64,000 nucleotides of DNA from Ensifer adhaerens (GTDB taxonomy: Bacteria > Pseudomonadota > Alphaproteobacteria > Rhizobiales > Rhizobiaceae), in assembly GCF_020035535.1 (NCBI RefSeq), contig NZ_CP083350.1, positions 1 to 64,000 on the forward strand. The letters are read 5' to 3'. The translations under genes and the position numbers were made by a program. This document shows positions 50,120-60,810 of the stretch, in pieces (within the stretch, counting starts at the first letter, position 1; each line of letters starts with the position of its first letter). The notes beneath the pieces were generated by a model, which worked only from the letters and a program-made list of their open reading frames with translations, made no database searches and was not told where the DNA came from.

Positions 50120-50341
50120 GGCCGAGACGGCTACATGCATCCCTTCGTTGGCGCCCAACCGTTGGCTAGGCAACGTTGCATGAAACGGGAATCCTCAACG
50201 CAACGCCCCCCGCGACCGGGACGCGGCGTCGCCTGACGGCCGACAGCTCCCCGTCCTGGCCCGCCCTTCGATACCCGTTATCCGGAGTGGAACAAAATCA
50301 CGGAGTGCGCGTTGGAGGACGCTTTTCTCCAGGAGAAACCG

Positions 50342-50542
50342 ATGCACACCAACGGGCAAGATAGAAACGCAGCGATACGCCCGCAGGAAATGGCGATGCT
50401 GCAGGACGTGCTTAACCAACTGTTGAGAGAGAAGAACGTCTCGCCCACGGACACGCGGGCGGAAACACTTGCGGCGCGCATCATCGTTCTGTTCCGATCG
50501 GGCGTCCGCGATCCGGAGGCTCTCAAGCTGATGGCCGGCTAA
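50342..50542 (+). CDS. Small conserved-type helical protein
   Basis: 66 residues from the ATG at 50342 with CAGGAGA upstream. The sequence AIRPQEMAMLQDVLNQLLRE, then KNVSPTDTRAETLAARIIVL and GVRDPEALKLMAG is helical. Similar short proteins are frequent in rhizobia, but no function is known to me. The gene stands alone between the topoisomerase and the next small gene. Confidence 0.65.
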   Translation: MHTNGQDRNAAIRPQEMAMLQDVLNQLLREKNVSPTDTRAETLAARIIVLFRSGVRDPEALKLMAG

Positions 50543-50646
50543 ACAATGAAGCCCAGCAGCATGCCAACTGCGCGCTGGTCCGGTGAATCAAATACCGGGA
50601 ACCACTGGCGCGCTAGCCGGTTTGGTTGACGGAGGAGTGCACGGTG

Positions 50647-50946
50647 ATGCGTAAGGAAACGGCAGCGCGTGAGGATCCATACAACTCGCCTCATAGCCTT
50701 TCTGCTACGGACAATCATCCGCTCGAAGGCCAATTGGCAACGTTGCGGCAAATGACGAGAGAACTCGAGCACGAGATCGACGACATCCTTGCGGATGCGT
50801 GTGAAGTTGTTGGCTCAACCCCCGGCATGAACCGTGCAAACGTGATCAAGGCGCTCGTTGCCGACAAACGGAAGAAGCTTCTTCGCCTGCAAACTTACCT
50901 GGTGATGCTTGAGGAACGCGTGAACCGCGAAGCGGTCGGCTCCTGA
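50647..50946 (+). CDS. Small helical protein
   Basis: 99 residues from the ATG at 50647 (GGAGG at 10 nt; a GTG three bases earlier is also possible). A polar start is followed by HPLEGQLATLRQMTRELEHE, then IDDILADACEVVGSTPGMNR and KRKKLLRLQTYLVMLEERVN, probably a helical hairpin. Function unknown. Confidence 0.6.
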   Translation: MRKETAAREDPYNSPHSLSATDNHPLEGQLATLRQMTRELEHEIDDILADACEVVGSTPGMNRANVIKALVADKRKKLLRLQTYLVMLEERVNREAVGS

Positions 50947-51005
50947 ACAGCCGATTGCAACGACCTGTTGCCGAAGGCCCTCACCGCTCTTCCATGGAGG
51001 AGGAA

Positions 51006-51218
51006 ATGCCCAGGCTATTGCGTTTTCTTATTTGGCATCTGTCGTCAGGTTTCCTGATAGGAGCATTCACCGCTCTGGTGATTGCAGCTCAAAATCCCGA
51101 GATACTAGGCCACAGCGGCGCCATCGAGCCTGTCGCGCTTGCCATGCAGGTTTTCGCCTTTGGCGCCTCATTCGCCATGGGCAGTCTCGGCACGGCCTTG
51201 ATGGGCAAAATCGATTGA
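51006..51218 (+). CDS. Small inner-membrane protein
   Basis: 70 residues from the ATG at 51006 with GGAGGA upstream. Two membrane helices are visible: FLIWHLSSGFLIGAFTALVI and VALAMQVFAFGASFAMGSLG. A conserved rhizobial type by memory, but of unknown function. Confidence 0.7.
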   Translation: MPRLLRFLIWHLSSGFLIGAFTALVIAAQNPEILGHSGAIEPVALAMQVFAFGASFAMGSLGTALMGKID

Positions 51219-51412
51219 TCTCATCGAACTGTAGCCGCGTGCTTGCAATCGCTGGCGATGGAGATCAGTCCAAGCTCACTGGCAGCGATTAGGTGCCAAT
51301 GGCGTCAGTTCCGACAGGGAACAAAATGCGCTTCGGGCACTTGGGTACGCTTACGCAGTACACCGCGGATCGGCGTGGCCTGCGAAACATAACATGGCAT
51401 CAGGAGATCGAG

Positions 51413-51637
51413 ATGGCACAGCACCAGCCCGCTTCCTACGGGAACAAACCGCGCGAACCTGCCACACGAGGGCGGGCCCGGATCATCAATCCGACGGAGG
51501 CGGTTTATCACGGGCACTACGATCTTGCGGAATTTATCGCGATGTATGGTTTGACGCCGCTGGACGCGCGGGAGATCTTCGCGCGCATCGGGCCGGCCCG
51601 CAGCGACCTCGACAGATACATGAAAGCGCACCGGTGA
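51413..51637 (+). CDS. Small protein of unknown function
   Basis: 74 residues from the ATG at 51413 with CAGGAGA upstream. The second half is ordered: YHGHYDLAEFIAMYGLTPLD, then AREIFARIGPARSDLDRYMK. The first 25 residues are polar and basic. It resembles short regulators or DNA-associated proteins, but I cannot name a family. It converges with the histidine kinase. Confidence 0.65.
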   Translation: MAQHQPASYGNKPREPATRGRARIINPTEAVYHGHYDLAEFIAMYGLTPLDAREIFARIGPARSDLDRYMKAHR

Positions 51638-51656
51638 TTGCAAGAACCGCAGCGTG

Positions 51657-52736
51657 CTATGGCTCTTCGGTCGCCGCCGGTGCGCCGGCCGGATGATAGG
51701 GCTCCAGGAAGCGATCCGCCGGTCCTGCCAGCCGCCACCGTAGCATTCCATCGCCGCAGGCGACGTCGACCGTCGAGCTCAGCGCCTGCGCCGCGCTACG
51801 CCTCAGCACGACCGCGCCGAACCCGGATTGAGGAATGCTTGGACCTTCGGCTCCCGGCAGAACGCGCTCTTCCCAGGTAATCGAGAAGCCCCGGATGGGT
51901 CCGCGTTCGGCAAGGGTCCACCGCACGGAGATCGCCCCGGCTCCCTCTTTCAGCACGCCACCGCGCAACGAGTTCAGCGCCAGTTCGTGGATCGCCATGC
52001 CAAGGTTCTCGATTGCGACCGGCACCAGCGCCAGACAGGGCCCTCCGGCCTGGCATATGTCGCCCGGGTGAAACGGCGCCATCTGTGTCTCTACAAGGTC
52101 TCCGAGATCGGCGCCTTTCCAGTCGGCAGAGGCAATTAGATCGTGAGAGGCCGCCAGGGCCCAGATGCGTTCCTCGATACGCTTCTGGAACGTGGCGGCA
52201 TTGGAAGCCTCGCTGCGGCTCTGCCTGATCATTGCAAGGATAATGGCGTACTGGTTCCTGACCCGGTGGTTGACCTCGCGCAGGAGAAGGCGGATGCGTC
52301 GTTCCTTTTCTTTGGTCGATGTGATGTCGCGCGCAACCATTGATGCCCCGACGATCTTGCCTGCACCGTTGCGGATAGGCGAGACGGTCAGCGAAACGGT
52401 AACGTAGCTTCCGTCCTTGCGTTGGCGCACCGTCTCGAACGGCTCGATCCGCTCCCCTCGCCTGAGGCGCTCGAGCAGTTTCATCTCTTCTTCGTGAAGG
52501 TGCGGCGGGATAATCGTGAGGATAGGCTGCCCCATCATCTCATCGGCAAGGTAGCCGAAGAGGCGCTCCGCCGTCACGTTCCAGGTGCGGACCGTGCCGT
52601 CCAGATCCTTGCTGACAATAGCATCGAAAGACGATTCCACCATCGCAGCGAAACGCGCCCGAAGGACATCGTCGGCGACAGCGTCCTCATCAAATAGGCG
52701 TGACGGCATCGGTTCTGCTCGCTTCCGGCCGGACAT
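51657..52736 (-). CDS. PAS-domain HWE/HisKA_2-type histidine kinase
   Basis: About 359 residues from the ATG at 52736; an ATG at 52709 is also likely. Residues 20-140 form a PAS domain (MVESSFDAIVSKDLDGTVRT, then WNVTAERLFGYLADEMMGQP). The phospho-His box is LLREVNHRVRNQYAIILAMI near residue 155, the HWE/HisKA_2 pattern. The ATP domain begins NLGMAIHELALNSLRGGVLK, and the last glycine box is GFGAVVLRRSAAQAL. No membrane helices, so a cytosolic sensor. HWE kinases are typical partners of the general stress response regulator in alphaproteobacteria. No regulator is adjacent. Confidence 0.9.
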   Translation of the reverse strand: MSGRKRAEPMPSRLFDEDAVADDVLRARFAAMVESSFDAIVSKDLDGTVRTWNVTAERLFGYLADEMMGQPILTIIPPHLHEEEMKLLERLRRGERIEPFETVRQRKDGSYVTVSLTVSPIRNGAGKIVGASMVARDITSTKEKERRIRLLLREVNHRVRNQYAIILAMIRQSRSEASNAATFQKRIEERIWALAASHDLIASADWKGADLGDLVETQMAPFHPGDICQAGGPCLALVPVAIENLGMAIHELALNSLRGGVLKEGAGAISVRWTLAERGPIRGFSITWEERVLPGAEGPSIPQSGFGAVVLRRSAAQALSSTVDVACGDGMLRWRLAGPADRFLEPYHPAGAPAATEEP

Positions 52737-53462
52737 TCTTTGTGGGTCGTATTGCCTGGCCCAGCTACTACGTCCCAAACTCCCAAATTGTTCCGCTGAT
52801 GGGAGTTCAGTGCGTACTTTCATGGAGTTCACGCGCATCAGCGCGAACTGCGATCTTCTATCGAGCGGCGTCGGGCAGCCGCCTTTCTTAGGAGCAAACC
52901 CGCGCGCCCAACAATGACCGGCTGCTAACGGACTCTTGGCAACCCGGCCGCTTAGTAGGCGCCATGCAGCCCTCGGCCCTCATTCTCGACAGAAGGCTTG
53001 CCGCAGTCCGTTGGGCAGTGCATTCTTCCTGGGTCCGCATTTTTCAAATAGGACCTTAGTCCTATGGGGCTTGGCAAAGGTCTTACCTACTTGGCGCGCA
53101 CTCAAATCTCAGAATATCCTAATGCAACTATACGCAGTTGCGGTCCCTCGGTATTGGTGACTTCGGGACCATTTGTGCCATAGCACCAAATGGCCTCGCG
53201 AATGTATCAATGGGAGCACGTGAACCTGCACGCGCAGGTGCAATAAAGACGAAAGGCAACTGACAGGGTGCCATTGGCACAGGTGCCATTGCCCCAACAA
53301 TGAGAAGCTCTATCGCTCTTGCTTGAAGAGAGCGTGTGCAGGGCGGCAACGCCTAATTCGGGTCAATAGCCTTACATACCCAAACCATATGCGGCGCGTC
53401 CGGTAGCGAACCGGCCTATATATTTCATAGTTTTTTCTTTTTGCGGTTAGAAGCGAGTGAAG
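52737..53462. other. 700-bp intergenic region with inverted and direct repeats
   Basis: No convincing gene. It holds ATAGGAC-CTTA-GTCCTAT at 53048-53065, and GGTGCCATTG twice (53267-53276 and 53282-53291). A poorly paired hairpin surrounds CCATTTGTGCC. AT-rich DNA before 53463 suggests a promoter. Confidence 0.45.
53048..53065. promoter_or_regulatory. Perfect 7-bp inverted repeat
   Basis: ATAGGAC-CTTA-GTCCTAT, a symmetric site of the size bound by dimeric regulators. It is 400 bp from the nearest gene start, so its target is uncertain. Confidence 0.35.
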
Positions 53463-54578
53463 ATGAGCGAAATCCGTTCGCTTGAACGTGCGGACATTCC
53501 GGCGATTGCAGGCATGTTCCAGCGGGTATTCCGTAATGACCAGGGCCGACCACCGACGGCACTTGCCGATTACATGCAGCAGCTCTACCTCGACGCCCCC
53601 GGCTGCGATCACGAGATACGCCCGCTCGTGCACGTCAACGACAAGGGCGCCATCTCCGGCTTCGTCGGCGTCAACGTACTGCCCATGGTCCTGAATGGCC
53701 GCCGGTTGCGGGCAGCCATCTGCGGCTCGCTGATGGTCGAGGATCACGAGAACGATCCCTTGGCCGGGGCGCGCATCCTCAAGGCCTTTCTCGCCGGCCC
53801 GCAGGATCTCTCTTTCAGCGAGACCGCAAGCGACGTCTCGGCCCAGATGTGGACGCGCCTTCGGGGTGTCGTCCTGCCGCAATACAGTCTCGATTGGGTG
53901 CGCGTCATCCAGCCCGCATCCTTCAGCCTGAGCGTTGCGTCGAACCGCATCAAGCCGGCGCGGCTCGCAGCGCCCATTGCACGTGCCGTCGACGGCGCTT
54001 ACCGCAAGCGGATGGCGCCGGGCGAACAACGCTGGTCCGCCGTGTCAACCGCCGGCACAAGCCAGGCCGGCTTCACAGCTCAGGAAACCGATCGCAACGG
54101 CTTTGCCGCCGTGGTCGATCTCTTCATCGGACAGTTCCCGCTGCGCCCCGACTGGGCTGAAGGACAACTCGACTACATTCTCGGCGATGCGGAGCAAAAG
54201 CCCGAACACGGCACGCTTGTCTACGCGTTGGTCACGGCACGCACCGGCACACTCGTCGGTGCCTTCGCCTATTACGCTAGAGCCGGAGAAATCGGGCGGG
54301 TCCTGCAGGTGCTGGCGCTGCCCGGCCAGGCCGGACCGGTTATCGACTGCCTGGTCGGTCACGCCGCCAAACGCAACCTTCCGGGCCTCAGGGGCCGGAC
54401 GCAGCCAGTACTGATGGAAGCCATGCTCGGACGCCGGATTGCGTTTGTTCATGTCTACTCAACCGTACTCCACTCCCGTGATCCGGCCATCATCCAAGTA
54501 TGCCGGGAAGGACAAGGCTTCTTCAACGGCCTTGCCGGCGAACATTGGTGCCGCCTGATCGCCGGTACCTTCAGTTAA
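53463..54578 (+). CDS. GNAT-like acyltransferase
   Basis: About 371 residues from the ATG at 53463; a GTG six bases earlier is also in frame. The N-terminal half is GNAT-like: IRSLERADIPAIAGMFQRVF, then GAISGFVGVNVLPMVLNGRR and LRAAICGSLMVEDHENDPLA, with the usual core strand before a gap helix. The C-terminal half repeats a similar fold (TLVYALVTARTGTLVGAFAY). Such two-domain proteins are found in polysaccharide and peptidoglycan loci and may transfer acetyl or aminoacyl groups. The substrate is not known. It stands alone in its transcript. Confidence 0.7.
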   Translation: MSEIRSLERADIPAIAGMFQRVFRNDQGRPPTALADYMQQLYLDAPGCDHEIRPLVHVNDKGAISGFVGVNVLPMVLNGRRLRAAICGSLMVEDHENDPLAGARILKAFLAGPQDLSFSETASDVSAQMWTRLRGVVLPQYSLDWVRVIQPASFSLSVASNRIKPARLAAPIARAVDGAYRKRMAPGEQRWSAVSTAGTSQAGFTAQETDRNGFAAVVDLFIGQFPLRPDWAEGQLDYILGDAEQKPEHGTLVYALVTARTGTLVGAFAYYARAGEIGRVLQVLALPGQAGPVIDCLVGHAAKRNLPGLRGRTQPVLMEAMLGRRIAFVHVYSTVLHSRDPAIIQVCREGQGFFNGLAGEHWCRLIAGTFS

Positions 54579-55032
54579 TCTGGCACTGCGCCCCCGCTTG
54601 CTCCGAGTTCGACCGCTGTGCCGAACTCCATGGGGCAATTCCGTCACTGGTCAGTCTGGGCTCGGCTGAATATTCCAGCAGCGAGGCACCGGAAATGTAT
54701 ACGCAATCGGTATTCGTCAGCGCCTGCAACATTGATGCGGCATCGACCAAAGCGACGCTTTCTTGCTGCTTCGTCACAAGAACATTCGATGGAGGGGCTA
54801 GCGAAGAGCAACCCACCGTCACTGGCTTTATTCTATGAAGAGGTATAAATTGCTCGGCCGGTCGTGGCCCGAGAGGCGACGGCCGGGAATGACTGCATGG
54901 GAGGTTGGCGATTAAAGCCTGTCTCCCCCAAGAAGGTTCGCGGGTCGAGGCCGATATCGGCGATGTCCCGCGCGAAACTGAGAGCGTCAACTGGAAGATG
55001 GGCCGGAAATCGCGGCCTCCAGGGAGGGTTCA
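54579..55032. other. Gap with unclear coding content
   Basis: Open frames occur on both strands between 54590 and 54840, but none has a good start or known motif. No repeat is evident. Confidence 0.4.
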
Positions 55033-55302
55033 ATGCAGCGGGCAGTCAATGATATCAACGGCCAATGGAATTCAACCGAGCTTGAAATGCTCCAGCGAAC
55101 ATTCGACCGCGTCTGCCTGTGGCAGAACATCCCGCCCAACAGTCTGCGTGCAGGACGGCTGGTTCGTTATCTAAACGATCAGCTTCGTGGCGGCATCTGC
55201 GACGAGGGCACCCTGTTTGAAAACGCCATGTTGCTGGAGCGAGCGCGTTCCGAGGCGACGTCCTTCCCCCGGCGCGGCGCACCGATGCGTGTACTCAACT
55301 AG
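55033..55302 (+). CDS. Small protein of unknown function
   Basis: 89 residues with GGGAGGG before the ATG. The sequence WNSTELEMLQRTFDRVCLWQ, then NIPPNSLRAGRLVRYLNDQL and GICDEGTLFENAMLLERARS is helical with two cysteines. It looks like a genuine small protein. Family not recognised. Confidence 0.65.
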   Translation: MQRAVNDINGQWNSTELEMLQRTFDRVCLWQNIPPNSLRAGRLVRYLNDQLRGGICDEGTLFENAMLLERARSEATSFPRRGAPMRVLN

Positions 55303-55491
55303 CTCCACCCCATCGCAGGGAGCGTGAGACCTGCGATTTGCGGGGCAAATGTTTCCGCGCCGGCCAAGGGCCGGCGCAACAAGTTGCCATGACCTCAATC
55401 GGAATCGTCTCGGCTTGCCAGGACTTGAACCCGACTGGCGCAATATGTGATTGGGCGGGAACAAATCCGGCGCGCAGGCGATTGGGTGGTC

Positions 55492-56469
55492 ATGAAAAAA
55501 ATGATCCTGCCGACAGCGCTGTTGATGCTGTTTCCCGCCGGTCTGGCCATAGCCCAAGCCCTTCAGCCAGATGCGATCAACACTGCTTCGATCGCACCCA
55601 CTTCGTTGGCACCGAAAGCGGGCGCTTCGGACCAACCCGATCCCGCCATCGTTAGGCTTCAAGTTCTCCTCGACCGCGCGGGTGCATCACCGGGCGTGAT
55701 AGACGGTTTTGACGGTGAGAACGTTCGCAAGGCGATTGCAGCCTTCGAGGCCATGCAGGGTCTACCCACAGACGGCAAACTCGATCCCGATGTCATCAGG
55801 CGCCTTCCAGACGAGGCGCTCGCGGTGCAGCCCTACCTCGTTTCCGAAGCAGACACCAAGGGGCTCGTGGCCACGATCCCTGAAGACTATTCCGAACAGG
55901 CGAGAATGGATCAGCTCGGATTTACGAGTGTCGCGGAGAAGCTCGCCGAGCGCTTTCACATGGACATAGATCTCCTCAAGGCGCTCAATGCCGCCTCGAC
56001 GTTTTCGGTCGGCGACACGGTGTCCGTCGTGATCCCCGGGGCGCCGAGGCAAGGCACGGTCAAACGCATTGAAGCCCATCGGCGCTCGGGCCAACTCATG
56101 GCCTTTGCCGGGGACGGAAATCTGATCGCCGCCTATCCGGCCACAATCGGTAGCCGGGAGACCCCCTCGCCCTCCGGGACGCACAAGGTCAAGGGCGTCG
56201 CTCGCATGCCTCCCTACGTCTACAATCCGAAGATCAACTTCCGGCAGGGCGACAACCGCAAGACCCTGACCTTGCCCGGCGGCCCGAACGGCCCTGTTGG
56301 CAGCGTCTGGATCGATCTATCGAAGCCAACCTACGGTATCCACGGCACGCCGGAGCCATCGATGATCGACAAATCCGGATCGCACGGCTGCGTTCGCCTG
56401 ACGAACTGGGACGCGGAGGAATTGGCAGGGATGGTCAAACCCGGCGTGATCGTCAAGTTCGTAGACTAG
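55492..56469 (+). CDS. L,D-transpeptidase (YkuD) with peptidoglycan-binding and LysM-like parts
   Basis: 325 residues from the ATG at 55492. A signal peptide (MKKMILPTALLMLFPAGLAI) precedes a peptidoglycan-binding domain (RLQVLLDRAGASPGVIDGFD, then ENVRKAIAAFEAMQGLPTDG). A LysM-like segment (FTSVAEKLAERFHMDIDLLK, then FSVGDTVSVVIPG) follows. The catalytic domain ends YGIHGTPEPSMIDKSGSHGC followed by VRLTNWDAEEL, with His and Cys active residues in S-H-G-C-V-R. It crosslinks peptidoglycan or attaches proteins to it in the periplasm. Complete and typical of rhizobial L,D-transpeptidases. Confidence 0.93.
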   Translation: MKKMILPTALLMLFPAGLAIAQALQPDAINTASIAPTSLAPKAGASDQPDPAIVRLQVLLDRAGASPGVIDGFDGENVRKAIAAFEAMQGLPTDGKLDPDVIRRLPDEALAVQPYLVSEADTKGLVATIPEDYSEQARMDQLGFTSVAEKLAERFHMDIDLLKALNAASTFSVGDTVSVVIPGAPRQGTVKRIEAHRRSGQLMAFAGDGNLIAAYPATIGSRETPSPSGTHKVKGVARMPPYVYNPKINFRQGDNRKTLTLPGGPNGPVGSVWIDLSKPTYGIHGTPEPSMIDKSGSHGCVRLTNWDAEELAGMVKPGVIVKFVD

Positions 56470-56578
56470 TCCCACCGAGCGGGACCGCAACGACACGCCT
56501 GCGAATGAATAGATGAGAGGATGCAAGCCGCCCGAACGGGCGGTTCGACCGTGTCTGCCGTGAGTTCGTGTCGCGCAA

Positions 56579-56767
56579 TCAGCGTATGCGCGTGTGCGCG
56601 CGCACGATGTTCATCTGGAGCTCATGGCTCGTTGCGTATCTGCCGAGCACCTTGATGAGGCGCTGCTCTTCGGCCTTGTGAATGCCGGTGCGCCGGCAAT
56701 AGTCCGAAACGTCCCAGATGTGCCTGGCCTGGGAGTTGTCGACTGTTCGGATATCGGCGTGTTTCAT
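56579..56767 (-). CDS. Small conserved-type protein
   Basis: 62 residues from the ATG at 56767 with GGGGAGG 6 nt upstream. MKHADIRTVDNSQARHIWDV, then SDYCRRTGIHKAEEQRLIKV and LGRYATSHELQMNI is a helical small protein resembling DUF3606-type sequences. The start signal is strong. Its role is unknown. Confidence 0.7.
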   Translation of the reverse strand: MKHADIRTVDNSQARHIWDVSDYCRRTGIHKAEEQRLIKVLGRYATSHELQMNIVRAHTRIR

Positions 56768-56929
56768 CCTGTGCCTCCCCTTGCACTCGAGTAACGTTGG
56801 GAGATCGGTTTGGTTCCGCCCGAGGCGCTGAAATACAGGGCGCCGGCGGCATTTGTTGCCTTCAAGGGAACGTAGTTTTCGCCCGCTGGTTTGGGGCGCG
56901 AAATACCCCCGAAACAGGAGACAGATGCA

Positions 56930-57184
56930 ATGTTCAATAGACTTCTGATTGCGGCCGTCATGGCCTCTTCTCTCACCGGCGCCGCCATGGCCCAGACGGA
57001 CATGGCCTGCGATCAGGCCGGCATGACAAAACTGGAAACCGATGTGAACTCCATTACCGACGCAACCAAGAAGGCGATGGCCACCAAGGAGCTGGCCATG
57101 GCCAAGGAAGCCATGACGGCAAAGGATACGGCGAAGTGCAAGACCCACATGGAGAATGCCATGAAGGGTAAGGACGCCATGTAA
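56930..57184 (+). CDS. Small secreted protein
   Basis: 84 residues from the ATG at 56930 with ACAGGAGAC upstream. A signal peptide is clear (MFNRLLIAAVMASSLTGAAM, then AQTD). The mature 60 residues, MACDQAGMTKLETDVNSITD, then KKAMATKELAMAKEAMTAKD, are a helical repeat rich in Ala, Lys and Met with two cysteines. It is probably a small periplasmic helical protein. The methionines could bind metal, but this is a guess. Confidence 0.78.
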   Translation: MFNRLLIAAVMASSLTGAAMAQTDMACDQAGMTKLETDVNSITDATKKAMATKELAMAKEAMTAKDTAKCKTHMENAMKGKDAM

Positions 57185-57204
57185 TCCAGAGAAGCTGTCG
57201 GCTA

Positions 57205-57570
57205 GGGTGTTTCGCCGCTTTCCGTGTAGCTTGACACCCAGGCCGGTGGCTCCTGTTCCTTGCTGCCATCCACCTTGATGCCGCGTTCCCCGGCCCACCG
57301 ACAGCCCCACATAGGCCCGTGTTTGGCGGCAAATTCAGGGGATCGATCATAGGCACGGCGCATCTGAGCCTCATCCAGAGAGAAGAAGCGGTATCCCTCG
57401 CTTTCAAGATCGCCAGCAGCCGATCGATGACCGCGGCATTGATGCGATTGACGTGAAGAAGCATGATTGCCGGAGGCCCACATCCAAGAACCGTGCTGTT
57501 CAGTGCCGCATAGTAGGCGATCTCCTCGCGGCTGTGGTCGACATATGCATCCACGATCTTCCGCCTGAGG
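57205..57570 (-). pseudogene. C-terminal part of a polysaccharide deacetylase-like protein, frameshifted
   Basis: Two frames fit together: HSREEIAYYAALNSTVLGCG, then PPAIMLLHVNRINAAVIDRL, and after a shift near 57410 ESEGYRFFSLDEAQMRRAYD, then AAKHGPMWGCRWAGERGIKV. The L-L-H-V-N-R and G-Y-R-F-x-x-L-D-E-A pattern is the end of NodB-type deacetylases. The catalytic N-terminal part is missing beyond 57570. Not functional. Confidence 0.6.
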
Positions 57571-57677
57571 GCGGGTATTCGGGTTTCGTTGCCGCAACAT
57601 TACGCTGGCGGTGCCCGGCCACCTTGTGGCGTAAGAAACGCTGGCCTTTCGCGTCGTGATTTGAATGAAAGGGCGAT

Positions 57678-58520
57678 CTAGTCGATCTTCTGCAAGATGC
57701 GGCGGGCGCGCTCGACAATCGGCGCATCCACCATCCGGTCACCGACCAGGAAGGCGCCCTTGCCCTCGGCCGCAGCACCTGCCGCCGCGTCGAGCACGGT
57801 GCGCGCCCAGGCGACCTTTTCTTCACTCGGCGAGAATGCAGCATTCATGATCGGCACGGCAGAGGGATGAATGCAGGTTGCGCCGTCAAAGCCGTGGCGG
57901 CTCGCTTCGCGGGCTGCGGCTTCAAGGGCGTCGCGCTGCTGGTAGTCTGCAACGGTCGTGAGCGTCCCGAACGACAACTTGCCCTCCGCCTTGGCCGCGA
58001 GATGCACGAGCAACTTCGGCAGACGCAGAACCTCAGGCAGCGGCTCAGCCCCCATGCTGGTGGCGATATCCTCGCCACCAGCCACGAGGCCCAGCACGCG
58101 CTTGCAGGCGGCAATCGGTCTTGCGTCCAACACCGCGCCGGCATCCTCCAACAACGCGACGAAGGCGAGCGGGTCGCGCCCGAGTTCGCGCTCGGTCGCT
58201 CCCATGTGTTCGGCGAGCTCGCGCACCTGCTCCGGCGAACTTGCCTTGGCAATGAACAGGCCGAAGGCACCGGCGCGGCAAGCGGCCTCGGCATCCGACT
58301 TTTGCAGCTCTGGCTCGGCATTGACGCGCACGAACACCTTGGCGCCACCTCGTCCCGCCATGGATACGGACTGCGGAAGTCCTGCGCGTGCTGCCTGCTT
58401 TTCACTGTGGGCGACGGAATCTTCGAGATCGAGGACGATCGCGTCTGCACCCCGCTCATGCGCCTTGGCGATGAAGCGTTCGGACGAGGCCGGCACATAG
58501 AGAAGAGACCGCAGCCTCAT
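57678..58520 (-). CDS. CitE/HpcH-type aldolase-lyase
   Basis: 280 residues. MRLRSLLYVPASSERFIAKA, then ADAIVLDLEDSVAHSEK is the CitE opening. VFVRVNAEPE binds the substrate carboxylates. VALLEDAGAVLDARPIAACK and LVAGGEDIATSMGAE hold the metal ligands, and GFDGATCIHPSAVPIMNAAF closes the barrel. CoA-ester lyases such as malyl- or citramalyl-CoA lyase are of this type. It overlaps the CoA-transferase gene by 4 nt. The likely step is cleavage of a CoA ester formed by that enzyme. Confidence 0.9.
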   Translation of the reverse strand: MRLRSLLYVPASSERFIAKAHERGADAIVLDLEDSVAHSEKQAARAGLPQSVSMAGRGGAKVFVRVNAEPELQKSDAEAACRAGAFGLFIAKASSPEQVRELAEHMGATERELGRDPLAFVALLEDAGAVLDARPIAACKRVLGLVAGGEDIATSMGAEPLPEVLRLPKLLVHLAAKAEGKLSFGTLTTVADYQQRDALEAAAREASRHGFDGATCIHPSAVPIMNAAFSPSEEKVAWARTVLDAAAGAAAEGKGAFLVGDRMVDAPIVERARRILQKID

Positions 58521-59730
58521 GCCGCCTCTCCTGCCAGAACGAGGTCGATTGCGCCTTCATCCAGCCCGGCTTCAGCAAGGACTTCAGCCGTGTGCTCTCC
58601 AAGCGTCGGCGCGGGCCTGCGCCAGACGCCCGGCGTCTCGGAAAGCCGTGGTACGATGTTGTGCATCGGCAAGCTGCCGAACTCGGCATCCTCCACATCG
58701 ACGATGATCTCGCGTTCGGCGAAATGCGGGTCGGACGCAGCATCTGCAATGTTGTATATCGGCCCAACCGTCGCACCGGCATCGCGCATGATCTTCAACG
58801 CCTCGTCATGACCGTGCCGGGCAAACCAGCCGCCCACGGCCTCGTCGACCAGGTCCCGGTTTCTGACGCGTTCGGAGTTGGTTGCGAAGCGCGGATCCTG
58901 GTTCATGTCTGCGCGGCCGATGATCTCGAAAATCCGCCTTGCGACCTGGGGCGTCGAGCCTGATAGCGCCACGTATTTGCCGTCGCGGCAGCGGTAGACG
59001 TTGCGCGGCGCGGCCGTGTTGGAGGCACTCCCAACGCGCTCCTTGATCTTGCCGGTCGTCTGGTAGATCGCCGCCTCGGGGCCGAGTACGGAAAACATGG
59101 GCTCCAGCAGAGAAAGGTCGACCACCTGCCCTTTTGCGTAGCCGCGATCACGCGCGAGCAGCGCCGTCACAGTGGCCGAACTGCCGTATACGCCTGCGAT
59201 CATGTCGGCGAGCGCCAGCGGCGGCAGCACGGGCTCGCGGTCGGGGAACCCGGTGCGATAGGCAAATCCGCTCATGCCTTCGACGATCGTGCCGAAGCCG
59301 GGGAACTGCGCATAGGGACCTGTCTGACCGAAACCCGAGATGCGCACAATGATCAGGTTGGGGTTTCGGGCATGCAGCGCTTCCGGCGAGAGCCCCATGC
59401 GCTCCAGCGTTCCCGGCCGAAAATTCTCGATGAAGACATCGGCCGTATCGATCAGCGCCCAGAGCGCCGTCATCGCCGCCTCTTGCCTCAGGTTCAGAAC
59501 GACGGAGCGCTTGTTGCGGCTGTAGGTCTTCCAATAGAGCGAGTGGCCGTCGTCCTTCCAGTCCCGAAGCGGATCACCGGCCGGCGGTTCGATTTTGATG
59601 ACGTCGGCACCGGCATCGGCGAGCTGCAGCGACAGCATGTTGCCGGCGACAAGGCGTGAGAGATCCAGAACACGTGTACCAACAAGCGGCCCCTTGGCAG
59701 AGGCGTCGAACTGGCGCTTGGCAAACCCGC

Positions 59731-59734
<4 letters not shown>
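58517..59734 (-). CDS. CaiB/BaiF-type CoA-transferase
   Basis: 405 residues. The class III CoA-transferase start is GTRVLDLSRLVAGNMLSLQL, then ADAGADVIKIEPPAGDPLRD. NKRSVVLNLRQEAAMTALWA and NLIIVRISGFGQTGPYAQFP follow, with the catalytic Asp in LALADMIAGVYG. It moves CoA between carboxylic acids. It overlaps its neighbours by 4 nt on both sides, so translation is coupled with the lyase and the ABC ATPase. The acid substrate probably derives from the imported compound. Confidence 0.92.
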
Positions 59735-60780
<1,046 letters not shown>

Positions 60781-60810
60781 GTTTCCTCCCTTTCTTTCCG
60801 CCTCGCGCCG

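Noticed and set aside
53128..53349. Minus-strand frame with repeated Ala-Pro-Met-Ala-Pro in the 53-kb gap
   Set aside because: The repeats come from the short direct DNA repeats; composition and lack of a ribosome site argue against a gene.
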